64,000 bases of DNA, from the NCBI RefSeq assembly GCF_022760835.1, contig NZ_JAKTNQ010000008.1:1-64000 (forward strand), given 5' to 3'. Source of the DNA: Thermus altitudinis. Lineage in GTDB: Bacteria; Deinococcota; Deinococci; Deinococcales; Thermaceae. Below are positions 11,275-19,827 of this stretch, piece after piece (position 1 is the first letter of the stretch; each line of letters starts with the position of its first letter). Below the pieces are notes generated by a model. The model did not search any database and was not told where the DNA came from. It saw nothing but the letters and a program-made list of their open reading frames with translations. The position numbers were made by a program, and so were the translations under genes.

Positions 11275-12453
11275 ATGGCCCTGCCCCTTTACTTGGTGGG
11301 CCTTTCCCACAAGACCGCTCCCCTGGAGGTGCGGGAGCGGGCGGCCTTGGACCCCGTGGTGGCCCTGCCTGCAGCCCTGGCCACCCTGGGCAAGGCGGTG
11401 GTGCTTTCCACCTGTAACCGCACGGAGATCTACGGGGTGGGTAGCGCCCAGGAGGCCAAGGCCCTTCTTTTCTCCCGGGGGGTGGAAGCCCAGCACCTCT
11501 ATCAGAAGGAAGGGATGGAGGCCCTGCGGCACCTCTTCCGGGTGGCAGCAGGCTTGGATTCCCTGGTGATGGGGGAGGCCCAGATCCTAAGCCAGGTGCG
11601 GGAGGCCCTGTTCCTGGCCCGCAAATATGGGGCCACGGAAAGCCTCTTGGAGAAGGCCTTCCAGTCGGCCATCGCCCTGGGCAAAAGGGCCCGGAGCGAG
11701 ACCGCCATTGGGGCCGGGGCGGTGAGCGTGGCCTATGCCGCCTTGGACCTGGCCTTGGCGGTCTATGGGGACCTGACCGGCCTGGCGGTGGCGGTCTTGG
11801 GAGCTGGGGAGATGGCGGAGCTCTTCCTCACCCACCTGAAGGCCCACGGGGTGGGGAGGGTCTTGGTGGTGAACCGCACGGTGGAAAGGGCCAAGGCTTT
11901 GGCGGAGCGGTTTGGTGGCCAGGCCTTTGGCCTGGAGGCCCTGCCCCAGGTCCTGCGCCAGGCGGATCTGGTGGTGGCCTCGGCGGCTGCTCCCCATTAC
12001 CTGGTGCGTCCGGAGGACCTCCCCAGGAGGTCCAAGCCCCTTTTCCTCATTGACATCGCCCTACCCCGGAACATCGATCCGCGGGTGGGGCGCCTTTCCC
12101 AGGCCTACCTCTACAACCTGGACGACCTGAAGCGGGTGGTGGAGAAGAACCTAAGGGCCCGCCAGGGGGAGGTACCCAAGGTGGAAGCCCTCATTGAGAG
12201 GGCCCTAGGGGAGTACCTGGAGTGGTACGCTGGCCACCGGGTGCGGGAGGCCATCCGGGCCCTGGAGGGCTGGGCCTATAGGGTGGTGGTGCGGGAATAC
12301 CCTGAGGCCGATCCCCTTACCTGGCACAAGGAGGCGGGGCGTAGGGCCCATCCTTGGATCCTGGCGGTGAAGGCGCGGACCCAGGAGTTCCTGCAGGGCC
12401 CTCCATGCCCCAGGGAGTGTCCCCTCCTGGCCTTCCGTCCCCCACGGCTATGA
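11275..12453 (+). CDS. hemA: Glutamyl-tRNA reductase
   Basis: First step of C5-pathway tetrapyrrole synthesis: reduces Glu-tRNA to glutamate-1-semialdehyde with NADPH. 392 aa. The opening LVGLSHKTAPLEVRE and the catalytic C47 in LSTCNRTEIYG are diagnostic; the NADPH-binding glycine motif is AVLGAGEMAELF near 185, and a C-terminal helical dimerisation domain follows from about 290. The stop overlaps the next start (ATGA at 12450), linking it with a cytochrome c assembly protein, a pairing also known from other bacteria (hemX next to hemA). Confidence 0.96.
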   Translation: MALPLYLVGLSHKTAPLEVRERAALDPVVALPAALATLGKAVVLSTCNRTEIYGVGSAQEAKALLFSRGVEAQHLYQKEGMEALRHLFRVAAGLDSLVMGEAQILSQVREALFLARKYGATESLLEKAFQSAIALGKRARSETAIGAGAVSVAYAALDLALAVYGDLTGLAVAVLGAGEMAELFLTHLKAHGVGRVLVVNRTVERAKALAERFGGQAFGLEALPQVLRQADLVVASAAAPHYLVRPEDLPRRSKPLFLIDIALPRNIDPRVGRLSQAYLYNLDDLKRVVEKNLRARQGEVPKVEALIERALGEYLEWYAGHRVREAIRALEGWAYRVVVREYPEADPLTWHKEAGRRAHPWILAVKARTQEFLQGPPCPRECPLLAFRPPRL

Positions 12454-13202
12454 CCGGTGCTTCCCTTTTGGCCTTGGTGGGGGTCCTCCTCTTGGCCGTG
12501 GGTTTGTTCTGGCCTCGAGGGCTTTCCCTAGGGGCCTTCCTTTACCTGGGAGCTGCCTTGGCCGATGCCCTGGCCAAGGGGTTTTTCTCCGGGCCAGCCC
12601 AGCCCGCCCTGGTCCTGGGGGGGCTTTTGGCCTTACGTGGGGAAAGCCTCCTCCTTAGACCCCGGCTGACCCCCTTGCGCCGCTATCTGGTCCTCCTGGC
12701 CATGCTTTTGGGCCTCTTTGCCCTCAAGGCCTTGCCCCATCCGGGCGGGAGTCTGCCTCCCCTTCTTACCTTGGTGCATGCCGGGGCTTTCCTGGTAGCC
12801 TACCTGGCCCTGGCAGTGGGGGTGGGAGCGGGGGTGATGTGCGCCCTTCAGGACCTACGCCTGCGGTCGGTGCCGGAAAAGGCCTTGCTCTCCGCTCCCC
12901 TTTGGAGCCTGAAGCGGCTGGAGCAGGGGTACTTGCGGGTGGGGTATCTGGCCACCACCTTGGGCTTGACCAGCGGCATGGCCTGGGCCTGGGGTTATTT
13001 CGGCAGTCCCTTGGCCTTGGATCCCAAGGAGATCTCTGTGCTGTTGGGTTGGTTTGGCCTTACCCTGTACTTTTTGCTGGAGGAAAGGCTCCGGGGCTAT
13101 GTGCGCATGGCCCTCCTCCTTTCGGCCTATGCCCTTTTGCTCTTTGCCTTTATAGGTGCCCCCTTCCTGGGTTCCCGCCATCCCTCGGGGTTAGGTTTCT
13201 AA
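12450..13202 (+). CDS. Cytochrome c assembly / HemX-like integral membrane protein
   Basis: 250-aa polytopic protein with about eight hydrophobic helices. The open frame begins earlier, but the ATG at 12450 overlaps the hemA stop and removes a 32-residue non-hydrophobic extension, so I use it. Features of the CcsA/HemX family (Cytochrom_C_asm) are LLTLVHAGAFLVAYLALAVG with a conserved His near residue 107, LKRLEQGYLRVGY, SGMAWAWGYFG and the DPKE segment near 190. Proteins of this type handle heme at the membrane; HemX also modulates HemA level. The classical tryptophan-rich WWD motif is not evident, favouring a HemX-like role. Confidence 0.8.
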   Translation: MTGASLLALVGVLLLAVGLFWPRGLSLGAFLYLGAALADALAKGFFSGPAQPALVLGGLLALRGESLLLRPRLTPLRRYLVLLAMLLGLFALKALPHPGGSLPPLLTLVHAGAFLVAYLALAVGVGAGVMCALQDLRLRSVPEKALLSAPLWSLKRLEQGYLRVGYLATTLGLTSGMAWAWGYFGSPLALDPKEISVLLGWFGLTLYFLLEERLRGYVRMALLLSAYALLLFAFIGAPFLGSRHPSGLGF

Positions 13203-13217
13203 TATGTTAACTTATAC

Positions 13218-13247
13218 TTGACAACATGTAAAGCTCCGGTTTATAAT
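13218..13247 (+). promoter_or_regulatory. Consensus sigma-A promoter
   Basis: Perfect TTGACA (13218-13223), 18-bp spacer, perfect TATAAT (13242-13247). The surroundings are unusually AT-rich for this genome. Transcription would start near 13254, just before the AAGGAGG ribosome-binding site of the 65-aa ORF. It is the best promoter in the window and implies strong or tightly regulated expression of the cassette that follows. Confidence 0.88.
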
Positions 13248-13266
13248 CCCTGATAAGGAGGCAGGG

Positions 13267-13464
13267 ATGTGGTGCCTGTGGTGGGACCCGGAAGCGATGG
13301 GGAGGCGGCATGAGGAACTCCTCCAGGAGGCGGAGCGGGAAAGGCTTCTTAAGCCTCTTCGCTTCCCCTGGCGTCTAAAGCTGGGCCGGCTCCTCCTCGG
13401 CTGGGGCCAGCGGCTGGCCCCGGAGCTTGCGGCAGAGCCCCCGGAGGTTTCCTATGGAGGATAG
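13267..13464 (+). CDS. Uncharacterised 65-aa protein, first gene of the cassette
   Basis: Begins MWCLWWDPEAMGRRHEELL and continues as an Arg/Leu-rich amphipathic helix (residues 12-60). There is no signal peptide or clear membrane helix; the Trp-rich N-terminus with a single Cys could associate with membrane or partner. It has an AAGGAGG site 6 nt before the ATG and the consensus promoter immediately upstream, so I think it is translated. No family recognised. A 122-bp gap without terminator separates it from the next gene, so it could also be a leader ORF. Confidence 0.55.
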   Translation: MWCLWWDPEAMGRRHEELLQEAERERLLKPLRFPWRLKLGRLLLGWGQRLAPELAAEPPEVSYGG

Positions 13465-13586
13465 GAAAAGGGAAAAGACGTTGGTGTCGGACTCCTGCCC
13501 CTTCCGGCCAAGGCTGGGCTCTGGTCCAGGTACGGCCAGGCTTGGGGCTTGGGTGAGTAAGCACCAGCGGCAACTGGAGGTTTAGA

Positions 13587-13958
13587 ATGGAAGAGAAGCG
13601 GCGGATTCTAGAGATGGTGCGCTCGGGGGAGATCGGGGTGGAGGAGGCCTTGGCTCTCCTTCAGGCGTTGGAGGAACCTAGGGCCCAGGCCCAGGCTTCA
13701 GCTAGGCTTCTTCGCGTGAGGATTAATGCCCAGGATAAGGGCAAGCCCGTGCGGGTCCAAGTGAACCTACCCCTGGCCTTGGCGGAGCTTTTGGAGAAGT
13801 TCCTTCCCGAAGAGGCCAAGCTCACCCTGGAGGACCGGGGGGTTCATCTGAAGGACCTTTTGCGCCTGGTGCGGGAAGGGGTTCCTGAGGGGAAGCTGGT
13901 GGAGATTGAGGCGGAGGAGGAGGGCCATCCGGTGCAAGTACTGGTGGAGGTGGTGTGA
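13587..13958 (+). CDS. SHOCT-like/DUF2089 C-terminal-type domain protein
   Basis: 123 aa. Residues 1-28, MEEKRRILEMVRSGEIGVEEALALLQAL in three parts, match the short helical SHOCT-like module (RxxILxMVxxGxIxxEEAxxLLxAL) found at the end of DUF2089 proteins and the start of bacterial LiaX/YvlB-type envelope-stress proteins. The rest (about 40-123) is an alpha/beta stretch with LLRVRINAQDKGKPVRVQV, reminiscent of the domain following SHOCT in those proteins. The stop overlaps the following GTG start (GTGTGA). Preceded by CTGGAGG. Likely acts with the DUF2089 protein two genes on, which carries the same terminal module. Confidence 0.7.
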   Translation: MEEKRRILEMVRSGEIGVEEALALLQALEEPRAQAQASARLLRVRINAQDKGKPVRVQVNLPLALAELLEKFLPEEAKLTLEDRGVHLKDLLRLVREGVPEGKLVEIEAEEEGHPVQVLVEVV

Positions 13959-14218
13959 GGCCAAAAAGGGTACCCCTGCGCCCCCGCTTCCTCTACCTTT
14001 GCCTTTGGGTGCGGGGGCCTTGGCCCCTGCCCCTGGTCCTCATCCTTCCCCTTTTCGCCCTGGAGTGGGGCCTGATGCTGGCGGTTCTGCTCCAGAAAAC
14101 CCGGAGGCTTTCCCGGCCAGTGCCCTTTGGGGCCTTTTTCGCCCTGAGGTCTCTCCCTCCCGTGGCCCTGGTATGGGTTCAGGCGGAGGGGGTGGAGGTA
14201 AAGGTGGGCCTATGGTGA
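13955..14218 (+). CDS. Small membrane protein, 87 aa
   Basis: Starts at GTG 13955, overlapping the previous stop by 4 bp, and stops 7 bp inside the next gene. After a basic N-terminus (MRPKRVPLRPR) it has hydrophobic segments at about residues 12-30 and 31-46 and again 60-75, so two or three membrane passes. No family recognised. The two-sided overlap is the main evidence that it is a real gene: coupling would be hard to explain otherwise. Confidence 0.55.
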   Translation: MRPKRVPLRPRFLYLCLWVRGPWPLPLVLILPLFALEWGLMLAVLLQKTRRLSRPVPFGAFFALRSLPPVALVWVQAEGVEVKVGLW

Positions 14219-14586
14219 CCAAACCCATGCCCGTACGCTGTCCGGCCTGCGAGGCCCCTTTGGCGGTGAGGGTCCTGTACTGCCCCTCCTGCGGCAGTGA
14301 GGTACATGGCCGCTTCCAGCCCAATGAGTTCGCCCTATTGCCCAAGGAGCACCTGGATTTCCTTCGGCTTTTCGTGAAGACCCGGGGGAACCTGAAGGAG
14401 GTGGAAAGGATCCTCGGGGTCTCCTACCCCACGGTGCGGGCCCGGCTGGATGCCCTCTTGAGGGCCTTGGGCTACGAGGCGGAGGAGGGGGAGGGAGGGG
14501 ATAGGCTTAAGGTTTTGGAGGCCTTGCGCCGGGGGGAGATCAGCGTGGAGGAGGCGGTGGCGCGGCTGAAGGGAGGGAAAAGCTGA
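14212..14586 (+). CDS. DUF2089 family zinc-ribbon/HTH regulator
   Basis: 124 aa from the ATG at 14212 (the open frame extends upstream but with non-protein-like composition). Order of parts: zinc ribbon CPACEAPL..CPSCGSEV (residues 9-30); sigma-factor-like helix-turn-helix NLKEVERILGVSYPTVRARL (about 62-81); C-terminal SHOCT-like module LKVLEALRRGEISVEEAVARL. This is the DUF2089 architecture, thought to be transcriptional or anti-sigma-like regulators. The same SHOCT module is in the 123-aa protein of the cassette, so the pair may interact through it. The 3' end overlaps the convergent histidine kinase by 47 bp. Confidence 0.82.
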   Translation: MVTKPMPVRCPACEAPLAVRVLYCPSCGSEVHGRFQPNEFALLPKEHLDFLRLFVKTRGNLKEVERILGVSYPTVRARLDALLRALGYEAEEGEGGDRLKVLEALRRGEISVEEAVARLKGGKS

Positions 14587-15946
14587 AGGCCGTGCCTTTG
14601 CCCACCTCGCTTTCCACCCAGATCTCCCCCCCGTGGGCCTCGAGGATGGCCTTCACGATAGCCAGGCCCAGCCCCGACCCCCCCCGCTCCCGGTCCCGGG
14701 CCTTGTCCACCCGGTAGAAGCGCTCAAAAAGGTGGGGAAGGTGCTCCTTAGGGATGCCCTCCCCATCGTCCTCCACCCGGACCACCACCTTTTCCCCCAG
14801 GTCAAAGGCCCTAAGCCAGATGTGCCGGGCCCTGGCCTTGATGGCGTTGGAAAGCAGGTTGGCCAGGACCTGGTGGAGCCGGTCGGGGTCGCCTTGCACC
14901 CAAAGCTCCGGGGAGGTTTCCACCTCTATGGCTCCCTCAAAGCTTTTGGCAAACTCTTCCTTTACCTCCTCCAAGAGGTCCAGCACCCGCACCGGGGCAG
15001 GTTCCATGCGCCAGGTGCCGCTTTGGGAGAGCTCCAGAAGGTCGGAAACCAGCTTCCCCATGCGCTCCGCTTCCCGCTTCACCACCTCGAGGCTTTCCCT
15101 TTGGGCTTCCGTGAGGGGGGTACGCCTTAGGAGGTAGCCCACGTGGCCCAGGATGGCGGTGATGGGGGTCCTGAGCTCGTGGGAGGCGTCCTGCAAGAAG
15201 CGGGTCTGGGCCACAAAGGCCTCCTGCATCCGGGAGAGCATCCCGTTCAGGGTCCGCACCAGGGTGGCCACCTCATCCCGCCCTTCAGGTTCCGGCAAGG
15301 GTTCGGGGCGGGTGGTGATGGCCTCGGCCCGCTTGGCCACCCACTCCAAGGGCTCCAGGGCCCGGGCCACCAGGTTCCTGGCCAGGAGGATGGCGAGGAG
15401 GAGGACCAGAAGCGCCGTCCCCGTATAGATGCGGGCGAACTGGGTGAGGGTGCTCTCCAGGCTTTCCACAGGCCTTCCCACCAGGAGGGCTCCTTTCCAC
15501 ACGGTTCCCCCCAGGTTCACCTCCACCTGTCGGGCATGGACCAGAAGCCTGAGGGGGGGTCCTTCCCGGGGTAGCTCGGCGTAGGCCCAGGCCTCGCCCC
15601 GCTGCAAAAGGGCGCGGTAGTCCGCCTCCTTTAGGAGGAGGCGCTGGGCTCCCAGGGCGGGGCTTTTTTGCAGGCTGATCCCGCCTTCCTGAGCCAGAAG
15701 GGCGGGGTTTTCCTCGGGGAGGAGGATCAGCTCCGCATACAGGTTCGCGGGAAGCCCCGCTTCCAAAAGGGCTTGTCCGCCCAGGTTCAGAAGGCGCACC
15801 ACTTGGTTGCTGGCCTCCTGGAGCTCCTGGCGGAGGGAGCGGTAGAGGAAGTTGCGTAAAAGACCCTCCAGGGCAAGTCCCAAGACCAAGAGGGCCACCA
15901 AGAGCAGGCCTGCGGTGAGGAGGGTGATGCGGAAGCGCAGGGTCAT
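14540..15946 (-). CDS. Sensor histidine kinase (HAMP-HisKA-HATPase)
   Basis: 468 aa. TM1 about 8-30, extracytoplasmic sensor about 31-170, TM2 about 172-192, HAMP to about 245, phosphorylated H256 in DASHELRTPITAILG, N-box LLSNAIKARA, G1 DDGEGIPKEHLPHLFERF, G2 GGSGLGLAIVKAIL. The sensor domain is not a recognised PAS/Cache type by eye, so the signal is unknown. Pairs with the response regulator 120 bp upstream. The last residues (PPPPPR) lie in the overlap with the DUF2089 gene. Confidence 0.93.
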   Translation of the reverse strand: MTLRFRITLLTAGLLLVALLVLGLALEGLLRNFLYRSLRQELQEASNQVVRLLNLGGQALLEAGLPANLYAELILLPEENPALLAQEGGISLQKSPALGAQRLLLKEADYRALLQRGEAWAYAELPREGPPLRLLVHARQVEVNLGGTVWKGALLVGRPVESLESTLTQFARIYTGTALLVLLLAILLARNLVARALEPLEWVAKRAEAITTRPEPLPEPEGRDEVATLVRTLNGMLSRMQEAFVAQTRFLQDASHELRTPITAILGHVGYLLRRTPLTEAQRESLEVVKREAERMGKLVSDLLELSQSGTWRMEPAPVRVLDLLEEVKEEFAKSFEGAIEVETSPELWVQGDPDRLHQVLANLLSNAIKARARHIWLRAFDLGEKVVVRVEDDGEGIPKEHLPHLFERFYRVDKARDRERGGSGLGLAIVKAILEAHGGEIWVESEVGKGTAFSFSLPSAAPPPPPR

Positions 15947-16066
15947 ACCGCCCCGCCCTGGCTTCGCCCCGGTGGGGCCCCCGGCGAAGGGGTGCGGGGG
16001 GAGCGCATCCGAACCCCCTCTAGGCTAGCCAGGGTCTTCCTGACCAGGGGCATGGCGGATGGCGCC

Positions 16067-16741
16067 TCAGTCCTCGCGGAGTACGTAGCCCACACCCCGC
16101 ACCGTGTGGATGAGGCGCCTTTCCCCCCCGGCTTCCAGCTTCTTGCGCAGGTAGCCGATGTAGACGTCCACCACGTTGCTCCCACCTTGGTAACCAGGCC
16201 AGACCTTCTCCTCTATCTCGTAGCGGCTGAAGACCTTGCCCGGATTTCTGGCCAGGAGTTCCAGGAGCTCAAACTCTTTGTTGGAAAGCTCTATGCGCCT
16301 TCCGCTGCGGAAGACCTCCCTTCCTTCCAGGTTGATGATGAGGTCGGCCACCCGGATCTCCCCGGTGATGGCCGGGCTCACCCGGCGCAGGTGGGCCCGC
16401 ACCCGGGCGAGAAGCTCCTCAATGGAAAAGGGCTTCACCAGGTAGTCGTCGGCCCCAGCATCCAGGCCTTCCACCTTGTCCTCCACGCGGTCCTTGGCGG
16501 TGAGGATGAGGATGGGGACGTTGGAGGTCTTGCGGATGCGCTTGGCCACCTCAATCCCGTCCATGACGGGAAGCATCAGGTCCAGGATCACCAGGTTGGG
16601 GTTCACCTCCCGGAAGCGGGAAAGGCCCGTGATGCCGTCGTAGGCCACCTCGGTGCGGTAGCCTTCGGCTTGGAGTTCCAGTTCTATGAAGCGGGCAATA
16701 TCCTTCTCGTCCTCCACGATTAGGATTAGAGGGGGTTCCAT
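16067..16741 (-). CDS. OmpR/PhoB family response regulator
   Basis: 224 aa. Receiver domain with acidic pair E10/D11, phospho-acceptor D54 ([12 protein letters not shown]), conserved Lys in DDYLVKPFS; winged-helix C-terminal domain ending [15 protein letters not shown] choose the ATG at 16741 ([12 protein letters not shown]) over the in-frame GTG at 16759 because TATCCT lies 7 nt before the ATG, giving a leaderless start, and because the GTG sits in a palindrome. Cognate kinase is the downstream gene. A perfect 16-bp palindrome just upstream may be its operator or that of another regulator. Confidence 0.92.
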   Translation of the reverse strand: MEPPLILIVEDEKDIARFIELELQAEGYRTEVAYDGITGLSRFREVNPNLVILDLMLPVMDGIEVAKRIRKTSNVPILILTAKDRVEDKVEGLDAGADDYLVKPFSIEELLARVRAHLRRVSPAITGEIRVADLIINLEGREVFRSGRRIELSNKEFELLELLARNPGKVFSRYEIEEKVWPGYQGGSNVVDVYIGYLRKKLEAGGERRLIHTVRGVGYVLRED

Positions 16742-16758
16742 ACCCCCTAGGATACTCA

Positions 16759-16774
16759 CTTTCTCATGAGAAAG
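16759..16774. promoter_or_regulatory. 16-bp perfect palindrome upstream of the response regulator
   Basis: CTTTCTCATGAGAAAG reads the same on both strands. It lies between the HlyIII-like gene's stop codon (16775-16777) and the response-regulator start, just upstream of the -10-like TATCCT (AGGATA at 16749-16754 on the plus strand). There is no T-run, so an operator is more likely than a terminator. Confidence 0.45.
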
Positions 16775-17392
16775 CTAGGTGTACAGGCTTAGAACCGCCA
16801 GGTACATACAAAGGCTTCCCAGGAGGACCAGGAGGTGCCACAGACCGTGAAATCCCATGCGCTCCGGCCAGGGGTTGGGTTTCCGCTTCCCGTACACCCA
16901 GGCCCCCAAGGTGTAGAAGGTCCCGGAGAAGGCCATCAGGGTGAAGGTGGGAAGGGGCAGGTGGAGCTTGGGGAGAAAAAGGACGGAAAGCCATCCCAGG
17001 ACCAGGTAAGCCAGGGTATAAAGCCAACGGGGCGCCCGCAGGAAGAAAAGGCGGAAACCCACACCTAGGAGGGCTAGGCCCCACACCAGGCCTAGGGCGA
17101 AGGGCTTCCAGCTTTCCTGGAGGCCTTCCACTAGAAAGGGAGTGTAGCTTCCGGCGATGAAGAGGAAGATGGCCGCATGGTCCAGCCGCCTGAGCCAGGC
17201 CAGGGCCCGATTCCCCACCCGAAGGGCGTGGTAAAGGGCGCTGGCCCCAAACATCAGGGCCATGGTGAGCCCAAAGGCCAAAAGGCCCGGCCAAGACTCC
17301 TTAGGGGCATGCAGGAGAAGAAAAGCGCTTCCCAGAAAGGCCAGGGGTACTCCCAGGGCATGGCTCAAGGCGTTAAAGGGTTCACGGACCAT
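16775..17392 (-). CDS. Hemolysin III / PAQR family membrane protein
   Basis: 205 aa with seven predicted membrane helices. Family marks are MVREPFNALSHALGVPLAF at the N-terminus, the SALYHAL motif near residue 52, LDHAAIFLFIAGSYTP near 70-85, and the C-terminal GLWHLLVL with a conserved His; the Ser/His/Asp/His set would bind zinc as in adiponectin-receptor-like proteins. The bacterial members' enzymatic role (possibly ceramidase-like hydrolase) is unproven and the hemolysin name is historical. Lies 23 bp downstream of ppsA. Confidence 0.87.
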   Translation of the reverse strand: MVREPFNALSHALGVPLAFLGSAFLLLHAPKESWPGLLAFGLTMALMFGASALYHALRVGNRALAWLRRLDHAAIFLFIAGSYTPFLVEGLQESWKPFALGLVWGLALLGVGFRLFFLRAPRWLYTLAYLVLGWLSVLFLPKLHLPLPTFTLMAFSGTFYTLGAWVYGKRKPNPWPERMGFHGLWHLLVLLGSLCMYLAVLSLYT

Positions 17393-17415
17393 GCCCCAGG
17401 GTACCCCATCGGGCC

Positions 17416-19812
17416 TCAGGAGCCTGGGCCCAGGGCAGCTTCGATCTCCGCCACCTTCTTCACCGTGCGCAGGAGGGCGTCGGGGTTGAGGCTTAGGGAG
17501 TCTATGCCCTTTTCCACCAGGAAAGCGGCGAACTCCGGGTAATCGGAGGGACCCTGGCCGCAGATCCCCACCTTCTTCCCCTTGGCGTGGGCTTTTTCCA
17601 AAAGCATGGCGCAGAGGGCCTTGACCGTCTCCCGCCTTTCGTCAAAGAGCCAGGCTACCCTTTCCGAATCCCGGTCCAGGCCCAAGGCCAGCTGGGTGAG
17701 GTCGTTGGAGCCGATGGAAAACCCGTCAAAGAGCTCGGCAAAGGCCTCGGCCTCGAGGATGTTGGAGGGGATCTCCGCCATCACGTAGACCTCCAGCCCC
17801 CCCTCTCCCCGCCTCAAGCCCCCTTCCGCCATCACCTCCAAGACCCTGGCCCCCTCCTCCGGGGTGCGGCAGAAGGGCACCATGACCATGAGGTTCTTCA
17901 AGCCCATCTCCTCCCGCACCTTCCTCACCGCCTGCACCTCGAGGAGAAAGCCCTCCTTGTAATCAGGATGGTAGTAGCGGCTGGCCCCCCGCCAGCCCAG
18001 CATGGGGTTTTCCTCCTTGGGCTCAAAGAGGTGCCCCCCGAGGAGGCGGGCGTACTCGTTGGTCTTGAAGTCGGAGAAGCGGAGGATTACGGGCCTGGGG
18101 TAGAAGGCGGCGGCGATGAGGCCAATGCCCTGGGCCAGGGTGTCCACGAAGTAGGCCCGCTTGTCCGGGTAGGCCTCCGTGAGCTCCTCCACCTGGCGCT
18201 GGACCTCCTTGGGCAGGGTTTCAAAGCGGGTTAAGGCCAAGGGGTGGATGCGCACGTGGCTGGCGAAGACGAACTCCATGCGCAAAAGCCCCACCCCATC
18301 CGTGGGTAGGAGGCTTACCCTGAGGGCCTCCTCCGGGGTGCCCACATTCACCATGATCCGGGTGCGGGTTTGGGGCAGGGTTTCGGGCCGGACCTCCTCC
18401 ACCTCAAAGGGCAGGGCCCCCCGGTAGATGCGCCCCACCTCCCCCTCGGCGCAGGACACCGTGACCACCTCCCCCTCGGGGATGAGGCGGGTGGCCCCCA
18501 AGGCCCCCACCACCGCGGGCACCCCCAGCTCCCGGGCCACGATGGCGGCGTGGGAGGTGCGCCCGCCCCGCTCGGTGACGATGGCTGAGGCCCGCTTCAT
18601 GATGGGCTCCCAGTCGGGGTTGGTGGTTTCCGTGACCAGGACCTCGCCTTCCTGGAAGCGATCCATCTCCTTGGGGTCTTGGAGCACCCGGGCCCTTCCC
18701 GTGGCGATGGCCTCGCCCACGGCCAGGCCTTCGGCCAGGACCTCCCCCCTTTGCAAAAGGCGGTAGATGCGGAGCACCGGGGCCTTTTGCGAGTGGACGG
18801 TTTCGGGGCGGGCCTGCAGGATGAAAAGCTCCCCCGTGGGCCCGTCCTTGGCCCACTCAATGTCCATAGGGGTGGGCGCTCCCCGTTTTTTGCTGTAATG
18901 CTCTTCAATCTTGAGGGACCAGTCGGCCAGGAGGAGAGCCTCGTGGTCGGAAAGGGCAAACTGCTTGCGAAGGTAGGGGGGAGTGGGGCGGTTTCTGAGG
19001 CGGCCTTCCCTGGGGTCAAGGGCCAGGGTAAGCTCCTTGGGGCCCAGCTTTTTGTGCACCAGGGCCCGGTAGCCCGCCTTCAGGGTTTCCTTGTGCACGT
19101 AGTAGGCGTCGGGCCCCACCCGCCCCTGGACGATGTTTTCCCCAAGGCCGTAGATGGCGGTGATGTAGACAAAGCCCCGGTGGCCGGTGTCGGGGTCCAG
19201 GGTGAAGATCACCCCGCTGGTGCCGGTATCGGCCCGCACCATGCGCTGCACCCCCACGGAAAGGGCCACCTTCAGGTGGTCAAAGCCCATGTGGGCCCGG
19301 TAGCTGATGGCCCGGGCGGTGAAGAGGCTGGCCATGGCCCGCTTCACGTGGAGAAGGAGGTCTTCTTCCCCTTGCACGTAGAGGTAGCTTTCCTGCTGCC
19401 CGGCGAAGCTGGCGGTGGGGAGGTCCTCGGCGGTGGCGCTGCTGCGCACGGCCACGGGGAGGGCCTCTTCCCCCGCCTCTTGGGAAAGCTGCCGGTAGGC
19501 CAGGCGGATCTCCTCCTCCAGGTCCTTCGGGTATACCCCCTTCAGGATCAGGTTCCGCAGGCGGCGGCTGGCCTTTTGCAAGGCCAGGGGGTCGTCGGGG
19601 TCTAGGTTCTTGAGTTCCTGGCGGATGGCCTCCTCGAGGCCATTGGCCTTGAGGAAGTACCCGTAGGCCTCGCTGGTGGTGGCAAACCCCCCGGGCACCT
19701 TTACCCCCAAGGGGGCAAGCTCCCGGATCATCTCCCCCAAGGAAGCGTTCTTGCCCCCCACCAAGGGGACGTCCTCGAGGCCCACCTCCTGGAAAAACCG
19801 TATCCAGCGCAT
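17416..19812 (-). CDS. ppsA: Phosphoenolpyruvate synthase
   Basis: 798 aa, the usual length. Converts pyruvate, ATP and water to PEP, AMP and Pi in gluconeogenesis. N-terminal ATP-grasp domain (VGGKNASLGEM near 18; VAVRSSATAEDLPTASFAG near 120), central swivelling domain with phospho-His in GGRTSHAAIVARELG, C-terminal PEP/pyruvate barrel with EIPSNILEAEAFAELFDGFSIG-type region and CGQGPSDYPEFA near the end carrying the catalytic Cys. An AAGGAGG site 6 nt before the ATG and a 15-nt gap to the MoxR gene suggest cotranscription. Confidence 0.95.
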   Translation of the reverse strand: MRWIRFFQEVGLEDVPLVGGKNASLGEMIRELAPLGVKVPGGFATTSEAYGYFLKANGLEEAIRQELKNLDPDDPLALQKASRRLRNLILKGVYPKDLEEEIRLAYRQLSQEAGEEALPVAVRSSATAEDLPTASFAGQQESYLYVQGEEDLLLHVKRAMASLFTARAISYRAHMGFDHLKVALSVGVQRMVRADTGTSGVIFTLDPDTGHRGFVYITAIYGLGENIVQGRVGPDAYYVHKETLKAGYRALVHKKLGPKELTLALDPREGRLRNRPTPPYLRKQFALSDHEALLLADWSLKIEEHYSKKRGAPTPMDIEWAKDGPTGELFILQARPETVHSQKAPVLRIYRLLQRGEVLAEGLAVGEAIATGRARVLQDPKEMDRFQEGEVLVTETTNPDWEPIMKRASAIVTERGGRTSHAAIVARELGVPAVVGALGATRLIPEGEVVTVSCAEGEVGRIYRGALPFEVEEVRPETLPQTRTRIMVNVGTPEEALRVSLLPTDGVGLLRMEFVFASHVRIHPLALTRFETLPKEVQRQVEELTEAYPDKRAYFVDTLAQGIGLIAAAFYPRPVILRFSDFKTNEYARLLGGHLFEPKEENPMLGWRGASRYYHPDYKEGFLLEVQAVRKVREEMGLKNLMVMVPFCRTPEEGARVLEVMAEGGLRRGEGGLEVYVMAEIPSNILEAEAFAELFDGFSIGSNDLTQLALGLDRDSERVAWLFDERRETVKALCAMLLEKAHAKGKKVGICGQGPSDYPEFAAFLVEKGIDSLSLNPDALLRTVKKVAEIEAALGPGS

Positions 19813-19827
19813 ACCCTTCCTCCTTTC

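Noticed and set aside
13465-13586. Possible RNA gene between the first two cassette genes
   Set aside because: No tRNA, riboswitch or terminator shape is visible; GC-rich sequence gives only short random stems.
18679-19605. 308-codon plus-strand frame over ppsA
   Set aside because: Antisense shadow with His/Gly/Val bias and no start signals.
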